From the NCBI GenBank assembly GCA_965237725.1, contig OZ250151.1:2604001-2668000 (forward strand): DNA of 64,000 nucleotides. The letters are read 5' to 3'. Made by a program: the position numbers and the translations under genes. The DNA comes from G965237725 sp965237725. Lineage in GTDB: Bacteria; Pseudomonadota; Gammaproteobacteria; Arenicellales; Poriferihabitantaceae. Positions 25,764 to 34,770 of this stretch are shown in pieces (position 1 is the first letter of the stretch; every line of letters starts with the position of its first letter). The notes beneath the pieces were generated by a model that saw only the letters and a program-made list of their open reading frames with translations, ran no database searches and had not been told where the DNA came from.

Positions 25764-25949
25764 TCAGATTTTTTTATTCTGGCCTTTCAAGTTTTCGACA
25801 ATTTCGGCATAGGTCTGTCCCAGCGCCATCAATTCCCGGATTTGAAATGCCGAGGCTGGCTGGTGGTCAGCACTAATCTCCTTCTGAACCCGTTTCATCC
25901 GCTTAATCACTTCTTCGAGGCGTTGCTGTTCGGTCATATTTGTCATCAA
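25764..25949 (-). CDS. Small hypothetical protein
   Basis: A 61-residue, charged, helical protein without signal peptide. The first part is a likely coiled coil (QQRLEEVIKRMKRVQKEI). No family is recognised. It follows the DUF2970 gene by 18 bases on the same strand, at the end of the ctaB group. Start could be the first, second or fifth codon (all Met). Confidence 0.5.
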   Translation of the reverse strand: MMTNMTEQQRLEEVIKRMKRVQKEISADHQPASAFQIRELMALGQTYAEIVENLKGQNKKI

Positions 25950-25967
25950 GTCATCATCAAAATTGCG

Positions 25968-26207
25968 CTATGGGGTAGTCGCAATCAGATATTTAACACC
26001 CAGATAGACTGACAGCAGCAGACAAACCACAAAAATCAGGCCCGCGGCGAAGAAATGCCAGAATTTGCCGCTTTCAAAATCTCGCTTGCGATTGGCATTA
26101 TTCTGAATACCGATAAATGACGAAAATACGCTTTTCAATATGGTAAAAAATGTGACCTCGCCATCGGCTTTGAAATCATCTTCCGGCGGCTGATTGTGGA
26201 TGCTCAT
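25968..26207 (-). CDS. DUF2970 membrane protein
   Basis: A 79-residue protein with a single hydrophobic span near the C-terminus (about residues 53-72) after a polar N-terminus. The phrase LKSVFSSFIGIQ and the following NRKRDFE are typical of DUF2970, a small family near cytochrome oxidase genes in beta- and gammaproteobacteria. Role unproven; assembly factor is a fair guess. Confidence 0.8.
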   Translation of the reverse strand: MSIHNQPPEDDFKADGEVTFFTILKSVFSSFIGIQNNANRKRDFESGKFWHFFAAGLIFVVCLLLSVYLGVKYLIATTP

Positions 26208-26245
26208 GTGATTATCTGGGAATCATCTGGATAAAATTGCCCAAA

Positions 26246-27160
26246 TCAGGGGCTTTCAATAATAAACGCTCGAATGAATATTCGCGCATAATGATCTACC
26301 AGAAAAAAACCGAACAGGGCGCTCAGATAAAATATGGAATAACCAAATGTCTTCATGGCGTATTGATCGCCTTCGCTGCGATATAACTTCACCGCATAAA
26401 AAACAAATCCGGCGCCCAGGGTTAAGGCGCCAGCAAGGTATATGGTACCGCTCATCATGACCAGGAATGGCAAGATGGTAATCACCACAAGCAGGACGGT
26501 GTATAGCAGGATATGTAATTTGGTGAAGGCAATGCCGTGGGTCACCGGCAACATCGGTACGCCGGCTTTAGAATAATCATCCACCCGCTTGATTGCCAGG
26601 GCCCAGAAATGGGGAGGGGTCCAGATAAAAATGATCAGGAACAACAATAATGCCTCGCTATGCAACTCCCCGGTAACCGCTGTCCAGCCCAGAACCGGTG
26701 GTGCTGCTCCGGCGGCGCCACCGAGAACGATGTTTTGCGGGGTACTGCGCTTTAGAAACATGGAATAAATCACCGCATAGCCAACCATGGAGGCGAAGGT
26801 CAAAATAGCAGTAAGCTGATTGACAAAGGCCAGCAGGACGACCATGGACAATGTCGCCAGGGTGAGGGAAAACGTCACCGCCTGCCGACCATTAATATTG
26901 CCCGTGGGCAATGGTCGATTATGAGTGCGCTCCATACGCGCATCGATTTCTTCGTCGACCCAGTGATTCAGCGCAGCGCCGGCGGACGCCCCAAGACCAA
27001 TGCCAATCAATCCCCAGAACCAGGCATTAAATGGAACCAGTCCGTCGGTGGATAAAAACATTCCAACCAGGGCAGTGAACAATATTAACAATACCACCTT
27101 GGGCTTGCACAATTCCAGATACTCCCGCCAGAGGAATGTGGGCTGGACGGCATCAATCAT
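26246..27160 (-). CDS. ctaB: Protoheme IX farnesyltransferase (heme O synthase)
   Basis: A 304-residue UbiA-type prenyltransferase with about nine membrane spans. The prenyl-diphosphate motif NHWVDEEIDARMERT and the second motif in RVDDYSKAGVPMLPV are present. It farnesylates heme B to heme O, the precursor of heme A. It overlaps the DUF2244 gene by four bases. The companion heme A synthase gene ctaA is not in this window. Confidence 0.95.
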   Translation of the reverse strand: MIDAVQPTFLWREYLELCKPKVVLLILFTALVGMFLSTDGLVPFNAWFWGLIGIGLGASAGAALNHWVDEEIDARMERTHNRPLPTGNINGRQAVTFSLTLATLSMVVLLAFVNQLTAILTFASMVGYAVIYSMFLKRSTPQNIVLGGAAGAAPPVLGWTAVTGELHSEALLLFLIIFIWTPPHFWALAIKRVDDYSKAGVPMLPVTHGIAFTKLHILLYTVLLVVITILPFLVMMSGTIYLAGALTLGAGFVFYAVKLYRSEGDQYAMKTFGYSIFYLSALFGFFLVDHYARIFIRAFIIESP

Positions 27161-27684
27161 GACGATGAACCAATGGGGTCGTTATCAATTTTATAAATTT
27201 CTTCACTCAGGGATTTAGCCAGAGCTTTAGCCAGAGATTTTCGCTCATCATCGGTCAAACATTGTCCGATTTCTATCCATTCACCTTTGCTACCAATCAA
27301 TAATTTATGGGGATACCAGCGGTGTGCCGGAGCCTTTAATTCCACCCGAACCCAATGCAAAGGGAACTGCCAGTTTTGGTTTTTCTTGTGTTGAATATGC
27401 TGGATTTCAACAACGTCGTCCTGTATCAAAATTTTTTCCACATAGGACCAACGGCCAACCAGCAGATAAAAAAGCAACCCTACTGCGACTATATCGAGCA
27501 CCGCAAAGGGCAAAATCATCCAGTAACCCAACCAGGCAAAACGCAATGCAATACTCATACAAAGTACGGCGAGAAGCGCAAACACCCAAATCAATGATCT
27601 GCGGTTATAGGCACTGTTGGGACGAATTATAAATTCGCCAGTTCGGTTAGAGCTAGCGCCGTAAAATCTAGAGCTGGATGACAT
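27157..27684 (-). CDS. DUF2244 membrane protein
   Basis: A 175-residue protein with two adjacent membrane spans (about residues 30-70) and a soluble C-terminal part. The first span region SLIWVFALLAVLCM, the RPNSAYNRR lead-in and the WVRVELKAP segment are like DUF2244 proteins, which are frequent near ctaB. It is the first gene of this minus-strand group. Function unknown. Confidence 0.82.
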   Translation of the reverse strand: MSSSSRFYGASSNRTGEFIIRPNSAYNRRSLIWVFALLAVLCMSIALRFAWLGYWMILPFAVLDIVAVGLLFYLLVGRWSYVEKILIQDDVVEIQHIQHKKNQNWQFPLHWVRVELKAPAHRWYPHKLLIGSKGEWIEIGQCLTDDERKSLAKALAKSLSEEIYKIDNDPIGSSS

Positions 27685-28027
27685 TTTGAAGCGGTGCCTG
27701 GGGTTTACTAGGCGCCGATTCTATCAAAGTTCATCCAGATATCTCAGTTTTGATTTGTAAGTTATTATAGTCGTGTTGCGCGAGCATGGATTGGCAATAA
27801 TACCGATTTTACAACCGGTTTAATCCAGCTTCCCGGCACTTTGCAAGAGGTACCCCTATTACCACTTCGTGTAATGATCTGTCCAAGCAACTTGTTTATA
27901 GCTAGATGGTTTGACATTGTGTTCTCTCCGCAATTAACCTATGTTCTGTTAATATAACATGGGGCGAAGCAATGACATCCAGCCAAATAAGCCAAAACCT
28001 GCCGGTTTTAACAAGCGGAACAAGATC
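27685..28027. other. Intergenic region between DUF2244 and a hydroxyacid dehydrogenase
   Basis: Between the divergent genes lie 343 bases with no supported gene. A weak plus-strand promoter may start at TTGACA (27911-27916). The longest plus-strand frame into the dehydrogenase could begin at 27959, but the family N-terminus begins at 28028, so 27959-28027 is treated as leader. Confidence 0.4.
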
Positions 28028-28972
28028 ATGCCCGAAGTATTAGCGATAAAATCTGACCTCGAGCGATTCGATGGCTGGATAAATGCCTTCAATGACTTTG
28101 ATATCGAAATCGTAGACTGGAGCGAAATTCATGATAAAAGCAAAGAGGATAAATCCGAAATAGATTATGCTTTGGTCTGGGAGCCAGGCCCGGACATCCT
28201 GGCAACATTTCCCAATCTGAAAATTATCTTCTCGGTAGGCGCCGGGATCGATCATCTCAAGGGCGAAAATATGGTGCCTGAGGGTATTCCCGTGGTGCGC
28301 ATGGTTGAAGATGGCCTGACTGCGGGGATGGTGGAATACGTGCTTTATACGGTTTTACGATTTCACCGATTCATGCCCCAATACGAGGAAGACAAGAAAA
28401 ACCGGGTTTGGGAGGAGTTGGTTCAAATTGCTGCGGACCAACGTAAAGTCGGTATTCTGGGGTTAGGGGTTTTGGGCGGGGCCTGCGCCCAGGCGCTGGT
28501 ATCTCTGGGCTTTGATGTTATGGGCTGGAGCCGAACAAAGAAACAAATCGAGGGGGTCCGAAGTTTTCACGGCACCGATCAACTTGCGGAATTACTTGAG
28601 CAATGCGATATCCTGGTATCCATACTGCCTTTGACCGACCAAACCCGGGGCCTAATCGACGCAGAATTACTGACTCTGCTGCCCAAAGGTGCATATCTGA
28701 TTAATGCTGGTCGGGGACCATGCCAGGTGGAGTCAGATATTGTTGCTGCTCTGGACAGCGGACATCTGGCTGGTGCCGCGCTGGATGTATATGAAACCGA
28801 GCCATTGCCCGATGATAGTCCGGTGTGGGATCACCCCAAAATTTACTTCACTCCTCACATCGCCAGCATGGTTTATCCTGACACCAGTGCGGTGCATGTG
28901 TATGACAACATCGTGCGCTACCGCAAGAACCAACCGCTTACTCATCTGGCAGATTTTGATAGCGGCTACTAA
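28028..28972 (+). CDS. D-2-hydroxyacid dehydrogenase (GhrA-like)
   Basis: A 314-residue NAD(P)-dependent D-isomer 2-hydroxyacid dehydrogenase. The nucleotide fold has GILGLGVLGGACAQAL, the catalytic arginine is in NAGRGP, the glutamate in YETEPLP and the histidine in FTPHIAS. Features fit the glyoxylate/hydroxypyruvate reductase A branch. The ATG at 28028 is preferred because it begins right at the family N-terminal strand; an upstream extension of 23 codons is low in family-like character. Confidence 0.9.
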   Translation: MPEVLAIKSDLERFDGWINAFNDFDIEIVDWSEIHDKSKEDKSEIDYALVWEPGPDILATFPNLKIIFSVGAGIDHLKGENMVPEGIPVVRMVEDGLTAGMVEYVLYTVLRFHRFMPQYEEDKKNRVWEELVQIAADQRKVGILGLGVLGGACAQALVSLGFDVMGWSRTKKQIEGVRSFHGTDQLAELLEQCDILVSILPLTDQTRGLIDAELLTLLPKGAYLINAGRGPCQVESDIVAALDSGHLAGAALDVYETEPLPDDSPVWDHPKIYFTPHIASMVYPDTSAVHVYDNIVRYRKNQPLTHLADFDSGY

Positions 28973-29151
28973 GTACCAGGCTAAGTGCAAGCCTTAAGAT
29001 CGAGACTAAGTTTAAATCCATGGCAATATGGGTGACCTGGCGGCTTGCAATATCTGGCTTCGACTATTATTCTTGACGCCCACAAACGGAAGCAATTCCA
29101 TCACCGATTTGCACTGACTTAAATAACCAATATTTCCCGGAGTTAAATAAT

Positions 29152-29229
29152 ATGAACCCACTCAAAAGCATTACAGGCACTATAGTTGCCGGCTTTGTTA
29201 TCGCAATTGTTATTGTCATTATTTTGTAA
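29152..29229 (+). CDS. Small hydrophobic peptide (25 aa)
   Basis: A 25-codon ORF with a good ribosome-binding site (CGGAG at 29138-29142, nine bases before ATG). It encodes a short polar start (MNPLKSIT) and one hydrophobic helix (GTIVAGFVIAIVIVIIL). It lies 60 bases before the PuuD-like membrane protein gene. Single-span peptides of this form are often membrane modulators or leaders. Support is the strong RBS and the compact helix; expression is not shown. Confidence 0.4.
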   Translation: MNPLKSITGTIVAGFVIAIVIVIIL

Positions 29230-29289
29230 CCTCCGAAATTCGCAGGCTTACCCAACATTTTTAAAATTTAGTTTAGAGGTTTATCTATT

Positions 29290-29793
29290 ATGAATACTTG
29301 GTCTTTCATCGTTTGGTTACACGTATTAGCGGGCATCACCTGGATTGGCCTGCTTTATTATTTCAATTTTGTACAGGTTCCCGCTGCAGCAGAAGCGGCC
29401 GCAGATTCTGATGGGCCTGGACCCGCTGCAATTTCCAAATATGTCGCGCCCCGAGCATTGCTCTGGTTCCGCTGGGGCGCATTGGCAACCTGGATCACCG
29501 GTGCCGCAGCACTTGAATCTTCTGGCGCTGGCTTTGTTGATGCCTTCCTCTTGAACGGACCTTTACCCGTTGTAATCATTGGTTTAGGCGCCTGGATGGG
29601 AACCATTATGTTGTTCAACGTTTGGGTTTTAATCTGGCCAAACCAGAAGAAGATTCTTGGCATTGTTGAAGCTTCAGCAGAAGAAATTGCCAAGGCAAAA
29701 AATGTGGCTTTGTTGGCATCACGTACTAACACCATGTTATCCATTCCCATGATAATGTGCATGGTCAGCTTTATGCACGGCCTGCCTTTTTAG
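29290..29793 (+). CDS. PuuD-like urate oxidase N-terminal-domain membrane protein
   Basis: A 167-residue protein with four membrane spans. The opening (SFIVWLHVLAGITWIGLLYY, then FNFVQVPAA) is that of the membrane domain of PuuD-type urate hydroxylase (Urate_ox_N family). Histidines in the first span (H11) and at the end (SFMHGLPF) could bind heme. The full PuuD enzyme is more than twice this long and has a cytochrome c domain; this short form lacks it and has no purine genes nearby, so urate oxidation is doubtful. A heme-linked membrane redox protein is a reasonable guess. Confidence 0.75.
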   Translation: MNTWSFIVWLHVLAGITWIGLLYYFNFVQVPAAAEAAADSDGPGPAAISKYVAPRALLWFRWGALATWITGAAALESSGAGFVDAFLLNGPLPVVIIGLGAWMGTIMLFNVWVLIWPNQKKILGIVEASAEEIAKAKNVALLASRTNTMLSIPMIMCMVSFMHGLPF

Positions 29794-29864
29794 TTTTGCC
29801 GTTTTAGTAAAGGCCAGCCATTTCTTTTTCACGAGCACAGGGAGGTGCTCGAAAGGATTTTGGG

Positions 29865-30212
29865 GTGACCATGGATTACACCCGATTCAAGGCCCTGATA
29901 CAGAACCGCAAGGACGAAATCCTCTCCCTCAATTCCCTTTCTTCGGTTGGCGCGGATGCGGTTGAACTCGATCAGACCAAAGTTGGTCGACTTTCAAGAA
30001 TGGATGCCCTACAAATCCAGGAAATGAATCTGGCGACAAAAAGGCGCCGGGATCGGGAACTTGTTGGTCTGGATCTTGCTCTAAAGCGCATCGAAACTGA
30101 TGAATACGGGGTATGCCAGGACTGCGGTGATGATATTAATATTAAACGCCTGGAAATTGACCTGGCCGCTCCGCGTTGTATCAAGTGTGCCAGTGCTCAC
30201 GAAAGCCGTTAG
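29865..30212 (+). CDS. DksA/TraR-family zinc-finger protein
   Basis: A 115-residue protein with a coiled-coil N-terminal half and a C4 zinc finger (CQDCG, then CIKC about 20 residues later; residues about 84-110). DksA proteins enter the RNA polymerase secondary channel and act with ppGpp. The protein is shorter than E. coli DksA (151 aa), so a paralogue of the short DksA/TraR class is likely. The start is the GTG preceded by AAAGGA; an ATG two codons later is the alternative. Confidence 0.85.
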   Translation: MTMDYTRFKALIQNRKDEILSLNSLSSVGADAVELDQTKVGRLSRMDALQIQEMNLATKRRRDRELVGLDLALKRIETDEYGVCQDCGDDINIKRLEIDLAAPRCIKCASAHESR

Positions 30213-30265
30213 TTTTGTATAATATTGCCAAACCTAAATTGAGACACTAAATCGAGAAAATTGTC

Positions 30266-30898
30266 ATGCTTTCATTTTTAAGACCCGCCACCATGCCCGA
30301 CCCAGCCTCAGCGATACCGGATCGGATGGAAGAAATCGAAGTTACCAATCGGCATTTTGTTAATGGTAATCCCATAAAAGGTCCCTTCCCGGAGAACCTG
30401 GAAACTGCGGTATTTGGGCTGGGTTGCTTCTGGGGTGCTGAACGAACTTTCTGGGAAACCGAAGGTGTGTTCACCACCGCAGTTGGATATGCTGGTGGCA
30501 CGACAAAAAACGCTACCTATCAGGATGCCTGTAGTGGGTTATCCGGTCACACTGAAGCGGTGTTGGTGGTATTCGATCCTGAGAAAATTACTTATTCCCA
30601 ATTACTGAAGTTATTCTGGGAATCTCACGATCCGACCCAGGGCATGCGTCAGGGCAATGATCAGGGAACCCAGTATCGCTCGGCGATTTATACCTATGGT
30701 GACGACCAGTACCGCCAGGTAATTGAGTCGAAGGAATATTACGAATCCGCCCTAGTGTCAAAAAACTTCGGTAAAATCACCACGGAAATTAAGGCTGCTC
30801 CAGAGTTTTTCTATGCAGAAGATTATCACCAGCAATACCTGGCCAAGAATCCTGGGGGTTACTGTGGAATTAAAGGCACTGGAGTAAGTTGTGCCTGA
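30266..30898 (+). CDS. msrA: Peptide methionine sulfoxide reductase A
   Basis: A 210-residue MsrA. The catalytic C54 lies in FGLGCFWGAE and the signature YAGGTTKNATYQDACSG follows. The HDPTQGMRQGND segment and the C-terminal GYCGIKGTGVSCA with likely resolving cysteines are present. MsrA reduces the S-epimer of methionine sulfoxide and repairs oxidised proteins. It begins 53 bases after the DksA-type gene. Confidence 0.96.
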   Translation: MLSFLRPATMPDPASAIPDRMEEIEVTNRHFVNGNPIKGPFPENLETAVFGLGCFWGAERTFWETEGVFTTAVGYAGGTTKNATYQDACSGLSGHTEAVLVVFDPEKITYSQLLKLFWESHDPTQGMRQGNDQGTQYRSAIYTYGDDQYRQVIESKEYYESALVSKNFGKITTEIKAAPEFFYAEDYHQQYLAKNPGGYCGIKGTGVSCA

Positions 30899-30927
30899 GT
30901 CGCTCGGGTAACTCCATTGTTTTAACA

Positions 30928-31285
30928 TAGATCCTTCGTTGCGTTCAGGACGTGTGGATCCTTCGTCGTCCCTCCTCAGGATGACGGACTGGTGGCGTGA
31001 TTCAGTATGACAACGCGATAACACACCCTTCCTCGTCATTCCGGAATTCCGGAGGAATATTCGGAATCCATCCATGGGACTACAAAAATCTATCTCCCAG
31101 CTGAACCCGCCAAGCCAAGCTGGATCCCGGATAATCGCTTCGCACTTTGTTCGTATCATCCCTGATACTCGCCCCGTTGGGGCTACGCGAAATTCTGCTC
31201 CCAGCAGAATTTTCCGGGATGACGGATATATGTTTTAACCCTTCCGGTAGATCCTTCGTCGTCCGTCCTCAGGATGACGGCAATG
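30928..31285. repeat. Dispersed palindromic repeats (GATCCTTC...CAGGATGACGG type)
   Basis: The gap of about 420 bases between msrA and the DUF1820 gene is built from repeat units. GATCCTTCGTCGTCCNTCC followed by TCAGGATGACGG occurs at about 30,957-30,988 and 31,250-31,282, with a decayed copy at 30,930. CGGAATTCCGG and AAATTCTGCTCCCAGCAGAATTT palindromes lie between them. A related copy is at about 58,531-58,566. These are REP-like elements, not genes. Confidence 0.75.
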
Positions 31286-31322
31286 TGGAAGGGCACAAAC
31301 TTTCAGCCCTGAATGGCGTTTA

Positions 31323-31658
31323 TCAGGACTTGGGTTGCAACGGCGGCATTGGGAATGCGGAAACATTACTTCTACCTTCCCCACTGGTTTCAATAATTTT
31401 ATTTACCCCTTCCTTGTCAACTTCATCGATGCGTACAATGGAATGTAATGGTATATAAGTTCGCTTCACCGAACTGAATTCCTGTTTCATTCGCTCTTCA
31501 GAAGGATCCACCACCAGTTTGGATTTTTCACCAAAGATAATATCCGCCACCTCCACAAATGCATACATAGCACTTTGGGTCACTTCCCGAGCATATAACT
31601 CATACAACTTTCCCTGGTTGTGAAACTGGATTTTGTAAATGTTTTTCTTTTTGCTCAT
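31323..31658 (-). CDS. DUF1820 family protein
   Basis: A 111-residue soluble protein. The opening KKKNIYKIQFHNQGKLYELY and the acidic centre are the DUF1820 pattern, a family limited mostly to gamma- and betaproteobacteria. No function is known. It is divergent from dacB with only 13 bases between start codons, so promoters must overlap the genes. Confidence 0.85.
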   Translation of the reverse strand: MSKKKNIYKIQFHNQGKLYELYAREVTQSAMYAFVEVADIIFGEKSKLVVDPSEERMKQEFSSVKRTYIPLHSIVRIDEVDKEGVNKIIETSGEGRSNVSAFPMPPLQPKS

Positions 31659-31671
31659 CGCCTGATATAAA

Positions 31672-33150
31672 ATGCATATTGCGCGCCGATTATATCACCT
31701 CTTCGAAATTCTAATGAGAACTTGCCGAAACATTTGTCATCAGCTGGCAATCTTTGTTAGTCTGGTCTGCCTGCTTTACCCGGTTTCCCTGCTCGCCCAA
31801 CAAATGCCCACGGACCTGGCTGCGGTAATCGCCAAATACGGCATTTCACTCAGCGCGGTCAGTCTGGACATACATGATATTGAAACCGGCAAGCCCGTGG
31901 TCCAGCTCAATAGCAACCGCCCACGAAATCCGGCATCGGTAATTAAACTGGTAACGACGCTGTCCGCCCTGGAAATTCTCGGACCTCATCATACCTGGAA
32001 AACCAAATACCTGATCGACGGTGAAATAAAAGACGGCGTGCTGGTGGGCAACCTGGTGATGCAGGGCGGTGGCGATCCATTCCTGACCATGGATCGATTC
32101 TGGCATCAAATCATGTCAATCAAGCAAAGAGGCATTCACACCATCACCGGGGATTTCGTCATAGACAATTCCCTGTTTGCAGTTCCGGGTCACGACCGCA
32201 ATGCTTTTGATGGTAAAGGCTCACGACTTTACAACGTTGGCCCCGATGCGGCTCTGGTCAATTTTTCAGCCACCCGATTTGTCTTTCACCCTATTGGCAA
32301 TGAAATTGCGGTTTTCAGTGACCCGCCCCTGGCCGGCCTGGTTGTCGATAACAATATTAAACCCGCTCAGGGTAAATGCAAAAGCCGAAACGGCGGCTGG
32401 TCATATGCCCTGGATATCCAGCAAGATAAAGTCATCGCCCGATTCAATGGCACTTACCGCAGTCGTTGCGGACAACACTCCGTCGCAAGGGCATTGTTTC
32501 CAAACCCCGAATACACCTACCGCCTGTTTAAGTATTTATGGCAAAGCAATGGTGGGACATTTAATGGCGGATTCCACATCAACAAGACCCCCGAAGATGC
32601 GGTTGGATTAATTGACTACCCATCGGAGCCTCTGGCAGACATCATCACCAGCATTAACAAATTCAGTAACAACGTCATGGCTCGGATTTTACTGTTGAGT
32701 ATCGACGCCGAGCGCGAAGGTGAACCCGCAACCATCGATGGTGCGCGTAAAATGATCGGTGACTGGATGACGGTTAACGGTCTGCCCATGCCCGAGCTAT
32801 TTATCGATAACGGATCGGGATTATCCAGAAAGAGTAAAATTACCACGGCCAATCTGTCCGACCTGTTGGGTCACGCCTGGAACAGTAATTATCGTGCAGA
32901 ATTTTTGTCTTCCCTTTCACTGGCCGCTCTCGATGGCACCATGCGCAAACGCCTAAAAAACAGTCCATTGCGTAGTCGGGCACGGATCAAGACCGGGCTG
33001 ATAACCGGGGTTCGCAGCATGGCGGGTTATGTCAATGCCAAAAACAACAAACAATATGCTGTGGCCATGATGATCGAGTCTGGTAAGGTTAACTTCTGGA
33101 ATGGTAATGTCATCCAGGATGCGGTTTTAAACTGGGTTTATAATCGTTAA
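31672..33150 (+). CDS. dacB: D-alanyl-D-alanine carboxypeptidase/endopeptidase (PBP4 type)
   Basis: A 492-residue low-molecular-weight penicillin-binding protein of the S13 family. Active-site motifs are S89-V-I-K92, the SNN triad (NKFSNNVMAR) and KTG (RIKTGLITG) near residue 440. An N-terminal signal peptide ends LLAQQ. It trims and cuts peptidoglycan cross-links in the periplasm. An internal ATG at 31714 gives a more usual signal peptide and is the likelier start because the longer one leaves only 13 bases before the divergent gene. Confidence 0.93.
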   Translation: MHIARRLYHLFEILMRTCRNICHQLAIFVSLVCLLYPVSLLAQQMPTDLAAVIAKYGISLSAVSLDIHDIETGKPVVQLNSNRPRNPASVIKLVTTLSALEILGPHHTWKTKYLIDGEIKDGVLVGNLVMQGGGDPFLTMDRFWHQIMSIKQRGIHTITGDFVIDNSLFAVPGHDRNAFDGKGSRLYNVGPDAALVNFSATRFVFHPIGNEIAVFSDPPLAGLVVDNNIKPAQGKCKSRNGGWSYALDIQQDKVIARFNGTYRSRCGQHSVARALFPNPEYTYRLFKYLWQSNGGTFNGGFHINKTPEDAVGLIDYPSEPLADIITSINKFSNNVMARILLLSIDAEREGEPATIDGARKMIGDWMTVNGLPMPELFIDNGSGLSRKSKITTANLSDLLGHAWNSNYRAEFLSSLSLAALDGTMRKRLKNSPLRSRARIKTGLITGVRSMAGYVNAKNNKQYAVAMMIESGKVNFWNGNVIQDAVLNWVYNR

Positions 33151-33214
33151 TCACAAATCCGATATATAAAATGTTCGACGCATACTTCTCTCGCCCACGG
33201 AAACAAGTTAAAAC

Positions 33215-33691
33215 TTAGTCCCCAACTAAAGATTGGTAGTGATCGATTAACACCTGAAAATCGTCCGGCTCGGTTGAAAAACACAACAGGTTGGGCTGAT
33301 CCAAATCGTTCCACCCCTGAGCGCTTAGGGTCCAGATATGTCCGGCCAGGCGAAGGTCCCTGGCATTGTCAAATGAACCGCCTTTGATGCTGAGAATATC
33401 TGATAGCTGGTCTTGGGAATCATAAAAAGCGTGATAAATTCGGCTGCCGCAATTTTGACAAAACCCGCATAACTTTTCATTGCCACTTTCTGCGGTGGCG
33501 ATCCAGAATTTTAACTCGCCTTTGGTCAGTTCAAAATTCTGCCGCGGAATCCACACCGAAATTCCAAATGCGCTGCTGGACTGCTTCTGGCAGTCGGTGC
33601 AGTGGCAGGCATAGACCACGACGGGCTCGCAGGAAACCTCATAGACAATTTCTCCACATTGACAGCTCCCTGTCGAATTCATGTTGCTCAT
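33215..33691 (-). CDS. GFA/CENP-V-family zinc protein
   Basis: A 158-residue protein of the glutathione-dependent formaldehyde-activating (GFA/CENP-V) fold. Zinc-ligand cysteines appear in GSCQCGEIVY, CHCTDCQKQSSSAF and FCQNCGSR. Members are often called GFA proteins without proof of formaldehyde activity. It overlaps the upstream hydrolase gene by four bases (ATGA), so it is translationally coupled. Confidence 0.9.
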   Translation of the reverse strand: MSNMNSTGSCQCGEIVYEVSCEPVVVYACHCTDCQKQSSSAFGISVWIPRQNFELTKGELKFWIATAESGNEKLCGFCQNCGSRIYHAFYDSQDQLSDILSIKGGSFDNARDLRLAGHIWTLSAQGWNDLDQPNLLCFSTEPDDFQVLIDHYQSLVGD

Positions 33692-34563
33692 GACGCTGAT
33701 TTCTCCATAAAAGGTTTTATTTCTGCGGCGACAATCTCTGGAGAATCCATGTGCACATGATGAAATCCGTTAACTTCAACTACAGATATGTCTTTAATCA
33801 CGTCTATTCTTTCATCCGTCGTCTTTCTGGAAATCACCAGTCCATCTTTGGCAAGGACAAGTAATATCGGTGCCTCGATACCTTTCAGTATGGCCAGAAC
33901 TTTCTTTTGGCTCATGTAAATCGGTGAATGTTGTTTTAAACGCTTGTCGCTGAGCACCCGTAATTTTCCACCATCGGCTACCGCTCCCCGACGCACCAGC
34001 AACTCGGCGCTGGATGGCAGCATATCTCCGGCGCGAATTCTGGCATCGATCAGATGATCCCAGGAATTGTATCTGCGATTGGGATCCGGCGGCGATTCAT
34101 CGAGAAACGCCATTGATCTTTTGAACTGATCTAGACTGTTATCGTCTTTCCCTGCGATGGGCCCGAGGCCATCGATCAGTACCAGTTGATTCACCTTCTG
34201 GGGGAAGGTAGCCGCAAACATCGCTGCAACCCCTGCACCGAGAGAATGCCCAACCAGGTTAATTTTCTCGCTGCCAATGGCCTTATAAACTGCGTCAAGA
34301 TCCGCAATATAGTCGGTAAAATGATAAATACAGCCAGCGGGCCTATGGGCGGATTTGCCATGGCCGGGCATGTCCAGACATATCCAGCGAAACTGGTCCA
34401 GACACTGGGCAAGGGGTGCAAAACTGGCTGAATTATCGAGCCAGCCGTGTAAGGTTAAAACTGGTATCCCTTTATCTGCACCAAATTGCTGGGCCACAAT
34501 GTCTCCGGTCAGGCCTGGAAAAACAATTTCTTTGCCAGTCAATAAATTAATCTTGTTACCCAT
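33688..34563 (-). CDS. Alpha/beta hydrolase
   Basis: A 291-residue alpha/beta hydrolase. The oxyanion region LHGWLDNSASF, the nucleophile elbow GHSLGAG (serine near residue 105) and the terminal HHVHMDSP histidine segment are present. Substrate unknown; the family includes esterases and lipases. It is the first gene of a two-gene unit with the GFA-type gene. Confidence 0.9.
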   Translation of the reverse strand: MGNKINLLTGKEIVFPGLTGDIVAQQFGADKGIPVLTLHGWLDNSASFAPLAQCLDQFRWICLDMPGHGKSAHRPAGCIYHFTDYIADLDAVYKAIGSEKINLVGHSLGAGVAAMFAATFPQKVNQLVLIDGLGPIAGKDDNSLDQFKRSMAFLDESPPDPNRRYNSWDHLIDARIRAGDMLPSSAELLVRRGAVADGGKLRVLSDKRLKQHSPIYMSQKKVLAILKGIEAPILLVLAKDGLVISRKTTDERIDVIKDISVVEVNGFHHVHMDSPEIVAAEIKPFMEKSAS

Positions 34564-34770
34564 TTAGTTGGTTTGCTTTATAGTCGGTTTAAAATCAGGT
34601 TTGTTATTCGAACAAATTTCGATTATCTTATATAAACTGAATTAAGGTGCATCTCAACACGATTTTGGCAATTCTGGCCAATCCAGCAACGAAATCCTAA
34701 GCATTCGCGCCTTAAATATTTAAAACCGTATTAAATAATAAATACTGTTTAGACTGTATTTACGGAGAAA

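Noticed and set aside
31147..31458. Plus-strand 103-codon frame in the msrA-DUF1820 gap
   Set aside because: It runs through REP-like repeats and antisense to the DUF1820 gene.
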